Assembly (NCBI GenBank): GCA_010093605.1 | Contig: MU004200.1 | Location: forward strand, 502,155 to 566,154 | Reading direction: 5' to 3' | DNA: 64,000 nt | Source: Lophium mytilinum | Lineage: Eukaryota > Ascomycota > Dothideomycetes > Mytilinidiales > Mytilinidiaceae | In this document: piece by piece, positions 43,223-54,532 of the stretch | Layout of the letters: every line of letters starts with the position of its first letter | Position numbering within the stretch: position 1 is the first letter of the stretch | Program-made: the position numbers and the translations under genes | The notes under the pieces: model-generated | Database searches by the model: none | The model's input: only the letters and a program-made list of their open reading frames with translations | What the model was told of the DNA's origin: nothing

Positions 43223-44185
43223 TGTTGGTGGATGTTGGAGGAAGAGCGTGGGTGTATGTGGGAGAATTGGTGGTGTTTGTCACGGCGCGGGATGCGGTCG
43301 ATGACAGCTGAAGGTGGGGAAAACGCCAAGGTATCGGTTGCCTGCATCATTTACCTAGATTGCAAGATGAAAGGTAAATGATAACAACGTTACGTCCAGT
43401 TTCAAGCTTGATAATCTTTACATCTTGTTCCAATTATCTTGATTACGCTAGGGCACCTAATACACTGTTATACGGACCGACATCTACATGGTTTATATAT
43501 CCCCATTGAAGGGCACGGGAGATAGACTGCTACTTTAAGAAGAACGTCTTTCATTTCCTATGTTACTCTCATTACTCCCATTACTCCCACTACTCCCATT
43601 ACTCCCATTACTCCCACTACTCCCACTACTCCTATTACTCCTATTACTCCCATTACTCCTATTACTCCCATTACTCCCGTTAACAGCTGGAGGATGAAGC
43701 CGAAGAAAGCGGCGCCGAGAAGGGAGCTTTCTTTGCTGCTGACTTGCGTGTGCTCATTGCTTCCCTGAGAGCTAAAGCGGCGGTGGTGGTGGCGGGAGCT
43801 GGTTGTATGCTGTTGGAATCATGGGCGAGGGCTTGGGAGAGTGAAATGAGCGGAGGTAATTTAATGGAGAGTAATGTTTTAGCTCGGCGACAATGCAAGG
43901 GCGAAAGACTTCACTTGCAGTCTTCTAAAATCTGCTTTCACATCGAGGAGTTGAGGGAGCTGCGTTACAAGTGATCACCTTCTTGGAGAACAACAAAGCT
44001 GGCAAGCAGAAAGGCAGTTCAAAAGTATATATATAAAGAGGGGGGAGCCTCAGTACCAATCACATTTTCTGCTACATTTACAGGCGGCTCGCTGATAGCC
44101 AAATAGGAACTCCTTTACCGATGCCGTATGCAGTGTTGGCTATGCGTGAGCGAAGTGGTCTCTCGAGATGCGGGATAGCGGATAT
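43223..44185. other. F-box promoter and Mix17 3' region
   Basis: This contains the 9-bp minisatellite listed separately. A 72-codon minus-strand frame (43680-43898) ends right beside that repeat and has low-complexity Ala/Ser content, so I do not call it. Confidence 0.4.
43563..43679. repeat. 9-bp minisatellite, 13 units
   Basis: Thirteen consecutive copies of TTACTCCCA with variants at the first base (C for T) and the last two bases (TA, CG, or CA) fill 117 bp. All units keep the 9-bp length. It lies outside any called exon, about 340 bp upstream of the F-box start codon. Confidence 0.95.
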
Positions 44186-44944
44186 CTAGTACTCCTTCGA
44201 AGCCTGCTGGCACGCCTTCTGTATATCCCAAAAACGTCAGCAATCTATACTAGGAACAACAACTTCTATGCCTCTAAAACACCCTTGTGAGGGATGTTCC
44301 AAGACAAGAAGCGTCTCTCGATAACAGCGGGATATTACTAACCAGCTGGTCCAAGTACCACCCGCAAATAGTCAAATCGCCGTTGTTCTGATCCATGCAC
44401 TTGCGGAACGTGCCAACCTCGGTGTTGCACACGCCGGACGACGTGCTTGAGGTGTTGGCGAAGGTCTGCTCGGCGGGCGCGGTTGCCTGTGCGGCGGGCG
44501 CTTCAGCTGGGGCAGAGGATCCGCCGCCGAAGAAGCCGCCTATGGCGTGGCCGATGCTGGAGCCGACGGCGACACCGCTGTGATGGATATGTTAGCCTGT
44601 GGTTCTTTTTCATGACTTCATTGAGGATTCGAAGGATGTGGTTCCCCTGATTGGACTGCATTGTTGTGATGTCGGATAGAATGTAGGATTGAAGATGTTC
44701 ATCGAGGAAAACGGGGGATTACGCACGCGGCAGTGCTGGCCATCTGGCCGAAGAGTCCTGGGCCTTGGTTCGCTGGGGCTTGTGCGGGAGGAGCCTGTGC
44801 CTGCTGCGCAGGTGGTGCTGCCGCAGTGCTGGCTTGACGTTGCTGAGGTTGAGTGGCAGGCCTTGGGGGCGCGGCGGCCGTCGGGCGGCGGGCAGCAGGA
44901 GCGCGGGCTCCTCCTCCGGATCGTCCTCCTCCTTGGCGGGGCAT
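44186..44944 (-). CDS. MIX17: Mix17/CHCHD2-type twin CX9C mitochondrial protein
   Basis: Three exons (44727-44944, 44343-44577, 44186-44218) give 161 residues across introns of 149 and 124 nt. The N-terminus is basic and Ala/Pro/Gln-rich, usual for this family. The middle contains the Gly-rich GSSIGHAIGGFFGGG. The CHCH domain at the end has exactly two CX9C motifs, C123-C133 and C144-C154, which form the disulfides in the intermembrane space through the Mia40 pathway. The third exon encodes only KACQQASKEY, including the last cysteine, so it decides the assignment. Homologues (yeast Mix17, human CHCHD2/10) act in mitochondrial respiration and stress signalling. Confidence 0.92.
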
Positions 44945-45706
44945 TTCGATGAATATGGGTTGATGGGGTTGGAAGTTTCGGGGATGGGAGCAATTGGACG
45001 TGGTGGTTGTAAAGTAAAGCTGGAGATGGAGGGCAAAAGAGGTCGCGGTTCGAGAAGGATCGGAGCTTCGCTTCAGGGATTGCCGAGGGGATATTATTCA
45101 GACGGCCCGAGCTCACGGCTTCCTCAAATCACTGAAATCTGTTTGGTTCAACTGGACGGAAATGTGCCCAGCACTTGAAGCAATAGCTGTTCACCTGTGG
45201 CAGTGCTTCTAAAAGGTTCAATGCGAGTGTAACCATCGTTTCTCTCTCATCTATCATATCTACACCTCCTCCTCACCCTTCGCCCATTTTCTGCGGCCAC
45301 CGCTTATGCTACACCACAAGCCAGATATACCTATGCAAGCATCCCCTGCTCGTTGGAAAAGAAGGACCCCAACGCCATGCTGTCATGAACCATTTCATGC
45401 CATGCCAAAAACAACCATACCATCCCATAACCATTACCATCTCCCTGGCACCCCCTCTCCTTTCATCCACCAAGCCGCGAGACTAGCTCGCCAATGTAGA
45501 ATAAGAACACCGCAGTTCCAAGTCTATTGTGCGCGAAAGAAGGAAATAGAGAAGACGAGATGGGCAGTCTAGAAAGTACTAGTTTCCAGAAACCCGTCAA
45601 CCGGATAGAAAGCATTGAGTCCTCTCTGGCGCTGAAATAACTATGTGCAACTTTTCAAGGTCGTTTCCAATGCGGGAGGGAGGCATAGCTAGTAAAGCAT
45701 CTGCCC
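44945..45706. other. Mix17 promoter and GH72 3' region
   Basis: I see no supported gene. Confidence 0.4.
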
Positions 45707-47264
45707 TCACATCCACCAGAAAAAGCCGACGAGGACGCCAACAAGGCCAATGCCCATTCCCTTAACCTCGCGGCCAGGGCTGCCGCCTCCAGTCTTTGTC
45801 GTCGTGGGAGCAGAGGTCGTGGCAGTACCAGCGGCGGCGGTTCCCTTGGTGATGGAGCTCTGGATTGCAGCATTGAAAGTCTGACCAAGAGTGGGAAGTG
45901 CGACACCGCCGTTCACGGCCCAGAAGTCCGAGGTATACGCGGGGCACGGCGGAGGAGTGAGGCTGGGCGTGTAAGCACTGGCCTTGACTCCTGTCGGGGA
46001 CAAAGTCTTCCATTGACCGGAGAGATTGTCAAAGTCAGGGGAGATGGGAGTAGGCGTGCCAGATCGAGTGTAGCCGTCCGGTGGAGCGCTAACGCCGGCT
46101 GGGTCGACCTAGTAACATTAGATAAGGTAATTTGAAATTGGATGGAAAGGAGGGATAATTTACCTTCTCGCCGTAGGTGACGAGGCCGTATTCGTTAGAC
46201 TCCTCGATCCACTCGTAGATAATGGCACCTGACCAATAAGGATTCATATCGTCGCCGAAGATCGCAGCCTGGTCCTCGAAAGTACGAGGACGAGGCTTGA
46301 TGCAACCAGTCTCAGAGAAGAAGATGGGGATGTTGTAATCAGTGACATTCTTGGTGAGCTGAGAGTAGCCGGAGACCTGATAGTTAGAGGACGGTCCACA
46401 CCATTCGTAGGCGTTCAGAGAGAAGAAATCGAGAGCCTCGCTGCTGTTGTCGCCACAGGCCATGTAGTTTTGGAGCATAGGACGGAGCTCGGAAATGTCA
46501 GCTAGAGGAGGTCAGCGCGCGAGTCGGTGTATGAGAATAGGTAAAACAGACCAGCTGAGTAACCGATTGGGATATCACGGTACTTCTTGGAGTTGCGATA
46601 AGCCTTGGTATCGCGAGCAGCAGCTTTGACGTATGGTGCGGCGACGGAGCCATTTCCTAGATTGTTGGGTTAGACTTGGCGTTGATTGGCTGTATTGACA
46701 GAGACTGACCAGTCGTGAGGACTTCATTCCCCACGAAGAACCCAGCGGTGTTGTCGAATTGTTGGAACTCGTCAATGACCTTCTCGAAGGCTGACAACTG
46801 AGTCGCATTCCATTGAGGAGAGTCCTGCATTGATGCGATTAGCGCTGCTAATTGAAAATGAACGGGGACGAGCCAGGCGCACCTGATTGATCTGGGTAGT
46901 AAAAGTATCCAAGTCAACCCAGAGGTAGATCCCAGCATCCTCAAAGGTGGACATGCAGTCCTTGTGGTCACCGTTGGGGTCGACGTGGTAGACGCGTATC
47001 GAGTTGGCTCCAACCTCCTTCATAAGAGCAGCGTCGAGCTTGCACTGGGTGTTGTCGATCAAAGGGTCCTCGGGAACAAGCTGGTAGGCAATTCCTGTAG
47101 AATTGTCAGAACACGTCACGGTGTATGCGCAGGAAGGTCGTGCCTTTGAGGAAGAATTGATCGCCATCACTCGTGAAGAACTTGGAGCCCTTGATCGAGA
47201 TGGTCGCAATGGCATTGACGGTTGAGATAGCGCCGAGCAGGCAGGAAACGATGGTGGAACGCAT
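45707..47264 (-). CDS. GH72 1,3-beta-glucanosyltransferase, GPI-anchored (Gas/Gel)
   Basis: Six exons (47144-47264, 46883-47094, 46710-46824, 46552-46656, 46164-46501, 45707-46108) join to 430 residues. The first intron starts with GC rather than GT; it is the only way to keep the frame into GIAYQLVPEDPL. A signal peptide covers about 1-19. The GH72 catalytic pair is visible: acid/base E145 in FFVGNEV and nucleophile E248 in FFSETGC. The Cys at 200, 219 and 251 also fit the family. There is no CBM43 module; the Ser/Thr/Gly-rich stretch leads straight to a hydrophobic C-terminus (MGIGLVGVLVGFFWWM) that is a GPI-attachment signal. The enzyme elongates wall beta-1,3-glucan on the plasma membrane. 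Confidence 0.93.
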
Positions 47265-49160
47265 GATGCGCGTTCTTTGCTGTGATCTGAACGTGTGTGG
47301 TGGGCGTTGCGCAGAATGATGCAGCGAGTCGCGGAAGGATGATGGATGGAGCGAGAGTATTATTGAGCGAGTGACGAGGACAAGCGCACAGCAGCGGCAC
47401 CTGGCTCCTTCTGCAGCAAATAAACAGTAGCGAGAGAGGCCTAAGGTCAGGTCGAGAGTCGTGGAGACGGTGGAAGGAGCACGGGAGGGAGCGTGGGGAT
47501 ATCAAGCTGGGAAGGTTGGTGAAGCTAACCCTGGACCACGAATCCCTGACAGAATGCACCAGGCCGAATTCCAAGGAAACCTGACGCGCGATGCCGCGTC
47601 GGGCGCTGGGGCGGCAGAAGACAGGAAAACTGAGATTGCCATTCACCCCAATCTGCGCGATAACGAATTTCTGCTGGACGCGGCGCCACCGCTAACGTCA
47701 CTACGGCATCCACCGTCGCTCAACTGGCCAATTCGGCGAACAAGCCTTCTCCGCCGCCAAGCTCTTAGGGCGACATGAAACGCTGAACGACAGGCCATCG
47801 AGACCACCTTTCTCGAGGGACTCGCGGCCTTTAGCCATATGCATGGCGACGATGATCTGGGCTCCCATCTCGACTTCTCAACCACTACCAGCCTCACCAC
47901 ACGCCTCACGCCTCGATGCGACTCCACGGTTGGTGTTCACCCGTTGGCCTTTGATCAACCAGCTGTATTGGCCCAGGGTCCTCTCCCCGATCTGGATGCC
48001 AATTACCGCCGTCTCGGCGTCGACAGATAAGTCGACCTCACCCTGTCCTGTCAGCGTTCTGCGTTTCAGCATTCTGCAACGTGTACCGAGACGCTGTGCG
48101 ACCTGTCACTGTTGTACCACTGATTCTGCACGTCGTTCGTCGTCCGTCGTTTGCATGCCGCCTGCCGAACTGCAGGGTGTCGACATCCGTTCGAAACACC
48201 AATCCATCGATATCGCACCACTTCTACCGAAGCGCCATCCGGTAGACTGCAACATTAACTTATAAACGTGTGCTACTATAGACTAACCCGCCACTCAATT
48301 CGCAGGGAGAACCGCCCTGGTACCTCCTTCCAAAGCACAGTACATATATGTGATAGATATATGCGGAATTTGTACCTTTATAGAGTAGAGGCGTGCAGTA
48401 TACCGAGTCCTCTTCTCATGGCGCGTTGTTTTTTTCAAAAATCGAACTCATACTTGAACTCTACGAAACACTTAAAGCTTCTGGCTCAGCAGCCTCAACA
48501 TATTCATATTGAGATGTATGATACTAAATATGAAGACAGCCAAGCGACATCAACATCAAGATCAAAGCGATCTACCAATATTTTAAGCTTAAACCAGGGA
48601 ATATCGTCGAAGCTCATGCTACCTGATCGGATATTATCACGTGATCCAGCACGTGCCCAGTTACATCACGAGCTAGCCATAGCAAGGTTTCGAAGCACCA
48701 GACTATTCAAAGCGCCTTTTTCCAAAAGCTCTTATATGCATCTAGTTTTTGCCCAAGCTTTCTTACCTAAGTGAACGATTGTAGGCCTTTTGAATGACTA
48801 AAATATTTGTCCCGACTAGTTTCCGAACTTTCTCTCAAACCTCCTACAAAGGTATCGCTAACCTTTTAGGGTTAGCGATCTAAGAAGAGGTGATATGAAG
48901 TACACAGAGCATAGAGTAACGTCCTCGGTACTCATATTAGCAAACTAAAACCACCTTTCCAGTTTCATTGACCCCGAACTATGCTGTTCTGCAGCGCAAT
49001 GGCATTATGTATGCTATCGCTACTACCGCCTAGTCTCCACCGCCCATTGTTGCATAGACCCAAGGTGCGTTCAAACGAGAACCGCTAACAACCCATTCCA
49101 TCTAATAACATAACCAGAAGAAGCTCGCTCTGTCTAACCGCCGGATACTAGGACTAGCAT
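47265..49160. other. Long intergenic region, GH72 promoter then AT-rich degenerate sequence
   Basis: The first ~900 bp are the probable GH72 promoter. From about 48250 the base composition turns AT-rich. A 168-codon frame (48268-48774) has no family resemblance. A perfect palindromic stem lies at 48855-48880. The AT-rich half may be decayed mobile DNA, but no terminal repeats or enzyme motifs prove that. Confidence 0.4.
48855..48880. repeat. Perfect 10-bp inverted repeat around six bases
   Basis: ATCGCTAACC is followed by TTTTAG and then its exact inverse complement GGTTAGCGAT. It lies in an AT-rich gene-free stretch. It might be a protein-binding palindrome or an end of decayed mobile DNA. 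The GGGTTAG core is telomere-like in sequence but single. Confidence 0.75.
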
Positions 49161-51176
49161 CTATGCCTTGCCAGGCGCTTTCCAGCCACCTCTCACGGCG
49201 ACCTTGCCGCCCACCTCTCTAGCAAAGAACGTACAACTCAGGTCTGCCGCAACGTTGATCTGCAGCTCGACCTTTGCACCCTTGCTGAGTCCCTTGAGCG
49301 CGGCTTCCGCCAACACATTCTCGACCTTGTAGGTCTTCTCCCTCAATTCTTCCTCCTCGTCGCTTTCGTCGCTATCCTCATCGTCGTCTGAGTCATCTGC
49401 CGCTTTGCCGTTGGCCTTTGGCTCCGGCTTCGTGACCTTGATCACCCTGGTGCCCTCGCAGATCTTCACGAGTACGTCCCCGCCTTCTCGTGGAGTAGCA
49501 ATGATAGCCGTTCTCCGCACGGGCACTGGAGTCTCGGCTTCGACTAGATGGCGGAACACTCCAGTGGACTCGTCGCTTGAGATGCAGAGAACACCAATGG
49601 CACGGGCCAGATGAGGCGTGACCGTGACCATGGGATGTGTGCTCTGATCGATATCCTCAGTCTCGAACTCCTGGATAAGACTGGCCTGTATCGCGGCGCC
49701 ACGAGCAGCGAGCTCGCTGGGATTGATGGCAGTAGCGGAGGTAGATGGTGCGAGGACGGTGGTGGACTCCGGGAAGGCTGAAGCGAGCGAAGAAGCAATG
49801 CGCGGCGTGTGCGCCGTTCCACCAGCGAGGATGATCTCTGAGATATCGAGCGGGTCCAGCTGAGCCTTCTCGACAACATTTAGGACGAGACGGACGAAGG
49901 TAGCAAACACTTTGGACGAGATAGTCTCGTAGCGCATGCGGTTAATGGAGCATGTGAAGTCAAATCCCTTCGACAAGCTCTCGACGGAGAAGTTTGCAGA
50001 AGAACCGATGGACAACGCCTTCTTGACCGCTTCTGACTCTAGCTTGAGCTTCGCGGACGCGCGATCGTCTACGCGTGGGTCGCCACCGTTCTTCCATTTC
50101 TTGAGGAACTCCTTGGCGAAGTAGTCCATGAGGACTTCGTCCAATTGCGCACCACCAACGTCGTAGTCGTGTGCAGTAGCTAGGATACTGTACATGCCAC
50201 CTCGGGACGCAATAACAGCGACATCAGAGCGAGTACCGCCTAGATCCGCGACGACTATGTTCTTGTCCGCGAGTTTGGCCTCTGGGCGCGCATCGTAGGC
50301 GAGAACAGCAGCGACTGGCTCATTGATGAATTGGAGCACCTCGATGCCTGCATCTTTGGCAGCTTTGCTAAGGGCGTCCTTTTGCGCATCCGAGAAGTTG
50401 GTAGGAACGGTGATGACGGCTGCGTTAACGTTCTTGCCCAGGTAATCCGAGGCAGAGTTCTTCAACTTGCGAAGATGGCGCGTGGTGATCTCGGATACGG
50501 TGACAGTGTTCTCAGTATCGTCCTCCTTGTCTTTTATCTTGAAGGCTACCGTAGATTCGTGCTGGATCGGGTGCGCGGAATGATGGCATGGGGTCGGATC
50601 TATCGACTTGAAGCTACGCTCGTGATTAGCTATGCTCTTCAAATGGCGCACAGCAACCAACATACTCTTGTCCTAGGAAGTCTCTGAAATAGGCGACTGT
50701 GTTTTTGGCATTTCGAACTAGCTGTGCTTTTGCTTGTGTTCCTTGGAATTCCTCCCCGGACACGTATGATAGTATAGAGGGAATTTGACGATCTATCTTC
50801 CTGTTAGCCTCTGGACGTCTTTTCAACTCCTCGAAGCCAATGTGTTGCCCAGATTGAGGATGTTGACAGTTTTGGGAAGCTGAAATAGGAATCTATGTAT
50901 CAAGCTTCCCATTGTGACCATTATTGCGAACACACTACTTCTTGGTATATCTAAAGGTTCAATCTGGGTATAGAACTGAAAGAATCGCAACTAACCTCCT
51001 TCTTCGTTGGCTATGACCTCTGCTTTTCCTTCCTGGTCGTATTGTTAGTGTTATTTCCATAATTGGTTGGCTGCGAAGAGTAGACTTACACCGGAAGTGT
51101 AGGCAATCGAGCTATAGGAGTTCCCAAAGGAAATACCAATAGCTACCCGCTGGGCGGGGCTCTCTTCTTCGGACAT
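49161..51176 (-). CDS. SSZ1: Ribosome-associated Hsp70-like Ssz1
   Basis: Five exons' worth of splicing gives four coding exons (51090-51176, 50996-51032, 50666-50792, 49161-50613), 567 residues. The introns are 57, 203 and 52 nt. The start MSEEESPAQRVAIGISFGNSYSSIAYTSG is the phosphate-1 loop of a diverged Hsp70, with GISFGNSYS in place of the canonical GIDLGTTNS. The ATPase fold continues with NVNAAVITVPTNFSDAQKDAL, the VVADLGGTRSDVAV phosphate-2 loop and EIILAGGTAHTPRI. After ~400 the short C-terminal domain holds an acidic run (DDSDDDEDSDESDEEEE). Ssz1 pairs with Zuo1 in the ribosome-associated complex that stimulates nascent-chain Hsp70. It is divergent from RRP40 with a 318-bp gap. Confidence 0.93.
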
Positions 51177-51494
51177 TTTTCGTCGTGGGTGGATCGCGCG
51201 CTCCTGAAACTTGGTAGAGACGTTCGTGATAGGACGGCGATGCTTGAGGGGTTTCTTTGGAGTCCTCGGAGCTGTGTGCCGAGTATGAGAGAGAAGTTGG
51301 TGAGAGGCTGAGGGCGAAATTCACTTCGACCAAAATTTACACTTCGACAAGCCCTGCCCGAAGTGCAGCCGCGTCCAGTGGGGTCGAGTTGAATAACACA
51401 GCTCGTCCAATCGCACGAAGCGTAAGACTTTTGTCTCATACTCAACACCAAATCTCCATCTCTTGTCTCACTAAGCATTGAACCTCTCTACGAC
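51177..51494. promoter_or_regulatory. Shared promoter of SSZ1 and RRP40
   Basis: A 318-bp gap separates two divergent start codons of genes that both serve ribosome function. The two core promoters must sit here. I do not identify a specific binding site. Confidence 0.5.
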
Positions 51495-52279
51495 ATGACT
51501 TCCGCGCAAACTATCGTCCTGCCGGGCGACACCATCGCTCCCAATGCGCTCCCAACCTCTGCGAATCCGAACAAGCCTCTAACACTCGGCCCTGGCCTCC
51601 GCCATATCCCACCGCAAACCATCACAACTACCATCGCCGGCGCATTGTCAACTGATTCAAAGAAAAACGCTGCCTGGATTGAATATAACAGTGGCCGGGT
51701 AGGCGCATCTTAAGGAAAAAGCATCTCAGTCCTCCCATCTCTAACGCATCTCAGTATACACCATCCACCTCCGACTTAGTGATCGCAACAGTCACCAACT
51801 CCGTCTCCGAAGCATACAGCTGCACCCTTACTCCATATACTCCTACAGTAACGCTGCCACACTTGGCTTTCGAATCTGCAACCCGCAAGACTCGTCCACA
51901 GCTAGCCAACCATGCACTCGTCTACGCCCGCGTTGTATCCGCATCCCGAGATACCGCCCCCGAAATCACCTGCATAGACCCCAGCACAGGAAAATCGGAG
52001 GGTCTGGGCCCTTTGAAAGGCGGAATGGTGTTCCCCATCAGTATGGGAATGGCGAGGAGGCTGTTGAGTGGCCGGAAAGGCGGCGTCAACGTCTTGGAGG
52101 GCCTAAGTGAACGACTAGCGTTCGAGGTTGCCGTCGGGAGAAACGGGATGCTATGGGTTGATGGCGGGAATGTGCGAACAACTTTAGCGGTTGGCCGTGC
52201 CGTACAAGAGGTGGATACTGAGGCTCTGGGAGACAAAGGCCAGAGTAAAGTGGTAGACCGAGTGTTGAGAGGACTATGA
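51495..52279 (+). CDS. RRP40: Exosome complex subunit Rrp40
   Basis: Two exons (51495-51698 and 51755-52279) give 242 residues. The N-terminal domain (IVLPGDTIAP ... TLGPGLR) is followed by the S1 domain (YTPSTSDLVIATV ... SEAYSCTL) and a C-terminal KH-type domain (GKSEGLGPLKGGMVFPISMGMARRLL). Rrp40 is one of the cap subunits of the nine-subunit RNA exosome core that threads RNA to Rrp44. The length matches the family. The acceptor lies in the second of two identical GCATCTCAG copies; the first (ending 51729) would shift the frame. Confidence 0.92.
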
Positions 52280-53063
52280 GAGAGATAGCCGTCGCTGTCA
52301 ACGCTCGGCCAACAAAACGGAGTTCGGGCATGTCAATTTTCGTGCATTGGGTGGAGTTTATGACTGGAATTCGGCGACAATATACCCCATTCGCGAGATA
52401 CGACGGTAGTGCAAACACGATTTTCATCTACATGCCACTGCCAGGGTCTTTGAAGACTCTTTGAACTTCCCTTATCCTCTCAGCTCTAAGTCAAGTCCAG
52501 GGCTCTAACATCAGCGGCTTACATGATCTCTAAAAGCCGCTGTGACAGCTGCAAATAGGCCGAATGAACTTTGCTACCGATGGTTGGAAGTTGAAACAGA
52601 GCTCAGCTTTCATCTTTGTAGCTTCTACTACCAGGGCCTTTTCGACGACTCTATATATCGAGTCTTTCCTGTAGCGGTGCCAAGACAGGGCTCAGAGAAT
52701 AGCGTTGGTGACAGCATATTCGAGGACCTCCCAGCGATCATAAGCAGTGCAAAGACTAACAGTTCGATATCTCAGGTTGAACTGCCTTACAGCCCTTGTT
52801 GCTGATGATTTTCCTCGGCGGCCTGTCTCCTGCCTGAAATTTTCAGCCTTGTCACGACATAGTCTTGGATGCGGGGTCGGTTTGCCCAATCGGCACTGGG
52901 ATGAATGATGTGTTGATAACTAAGTGGGGGGCACGCCCTACCTACATACCTGCTTCCGTGAGTCAACTCGAAGATTTTAGTTCAAGCAACTCTCGCCCTC
53001 ATTTCTCACTATCCTGCTGTTTTCTACGCCGAGCAGTCCTGATTCTCTGCGTACCGTCCAGCA
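52280..53063. other. Intergenic, MFS gene promoter
   Basis: I see no supported gene. Confidence 0.4.
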
Positions 53064-54532
53064 ATGTCATCCATGGGCGAGTATGTGGTCACGAAGGGCT
53101 CTGAGGACGAAATCCCGCTCGACAAACTTTCGTTCTCGAGTGAGGATTCATCTGTATCCGAAGAAGACCAGTTTTTGCTAGACGAAGAATTAGCCACACA
53201 GAAGTTCCCGCCAGTGGACAGGGGAGCCGGGGCATGGAAGTTCCTACTTGGGTGTTGGCTCATAGAAGCCGTGCTATGGGGTGTGTACTGATATCATCTA
53301 TTCAAATTATTTTTCTTGCTTCATTACACACGTACTCATGATCTCCAGGTTTTCCTCTTGCGTTCGGGATATTTCAGTCCCATTATTCGCAACACTCTCT
53401 GTTCAGCACGTCAAAGAATATACCCACAATCGGTGCACTCGCTGTTGGAATTTCCTATCTTGGTGTCCCAATTACTAGCCCTATCACCTTGCGCTATCCC
53501 CAGTATCATCTTCACATTCTTTTCCTTGGCTGGGCTCTCTGCATCTCAGGCCTCATCCTCGCAAGTTTCGCAACCCAAACATGGCACCTCATGCTCACCC
53601 AAGGCGCCATGTATGGCGTCGGATGGGTCGTATGCTACACCCCCTTCCTAATCATGTTGAACGAGTGGTTCTACGACCGCCGCGGCTTGGCCTACGGCAT
53701 CCTCTTCGGCGCTTCAGGAGTATCCGGCCTGATCCTCCCCTTCGCCCTCGAAGCCCTCCTCGCCCGCTACGACTTCCGCATCACCCTCCGCATCTTCGCC
53801 ATCGCCACCGTTCTCGTCTGCGGCCCCAGCTTCTTCCTCATCCGCCCCCGCATCCCCGTGCATCTCCAGCACAAGCCGCCACCCCCATCCGGCGCCCCCA
53901 GACCCTACAACTTCCTCCGCAACCCCCTCACCTACGTCTTCGGCTTCAGCATCGCCCTGCAAGGCCTCGCCTTCCCCTTACCCCCCACCTTCCTCCCCTC
54001 CTACGCTACCGCCCTCGCCCTCCCCGCCTCCTCAGGCGACCTCCTCCTCTCCCTCAATTCCCTCGCCCAGGTCACCGGCCAGATCCTGCTCGGCCACTTC
54101 TCCGACAACGTCAGCACCCACCTCCCCCACTCCATCTCCTCCCTCATCACCGGCCTCGCCGTGCTGCTCCTCTGGGGCCCCGCGCGCGGCATCGGCAGCC
54201 TCGCCGCGTTTGCCGCGCTGTGGGGTGCGTTCGCGGGCAGCTATAGTGTTAGCTGGACCAAGATCGCGGCGCGCATGGCCGAGGGGGAGGATGAGGGGAG
54301 GAGGGCGGCTGCGACGATGACGCTGTATGCGTGGTTTAGTTTTGAGCGCGGGGTTGCGGATATCTTGGCTGGGCCGATTAGTGCGCTGCTACTGGGGAGT
54401 GAGGTTAGAGTTGGGGAGTTTGGGGTGGGGAAGTGGAAGAGGGTGGTGGGCTTTTGTGGGGGTGTGTTGCTGATGAGTTCGGTCGGGGGGTTGGGGTGGT
54501 TTTGGGAGAGGAGGGGGAGGTGGGGGAGATGA
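53064..54532 (+). CDS. MFS transporter, monocarboxylate-porter-like
   Basis: Two exons (53064-53280 and 53349-54532) join across a 68-nt intron to give 466 residues. The N-terminal ~50 residues are acidic and Ser-rich. The first helix starts at GAGAWKFLLGCWLIEAVLWGFPLAFGIF, the DRGAGAW-type lead of fungal monocarboxylate porters (TC 2.A.1.13). Eleven or twelve helices are visible, including WALCISGLILASF, GAMYGVGWVVCYTPFLIMLNEWF and GILFGASGVSGLILP. The substrate is unknown; relatives move monocarboxylates, riboflavin or unknown cargo. The middle of exon 2 is very C-rich at third positions. Confidence 0.88.

Noticed and set aside
48268-48774. 168-codon frame in AT-rich DNA
   Set aside because: No recognisable domain, no clear start context; more likely decayed sequence.
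53581-54246. 221-codon Arg/Pro/His-rich frame inside the MFS gene
   Set aside because: Frame shadow of a C-rich transporter exon.
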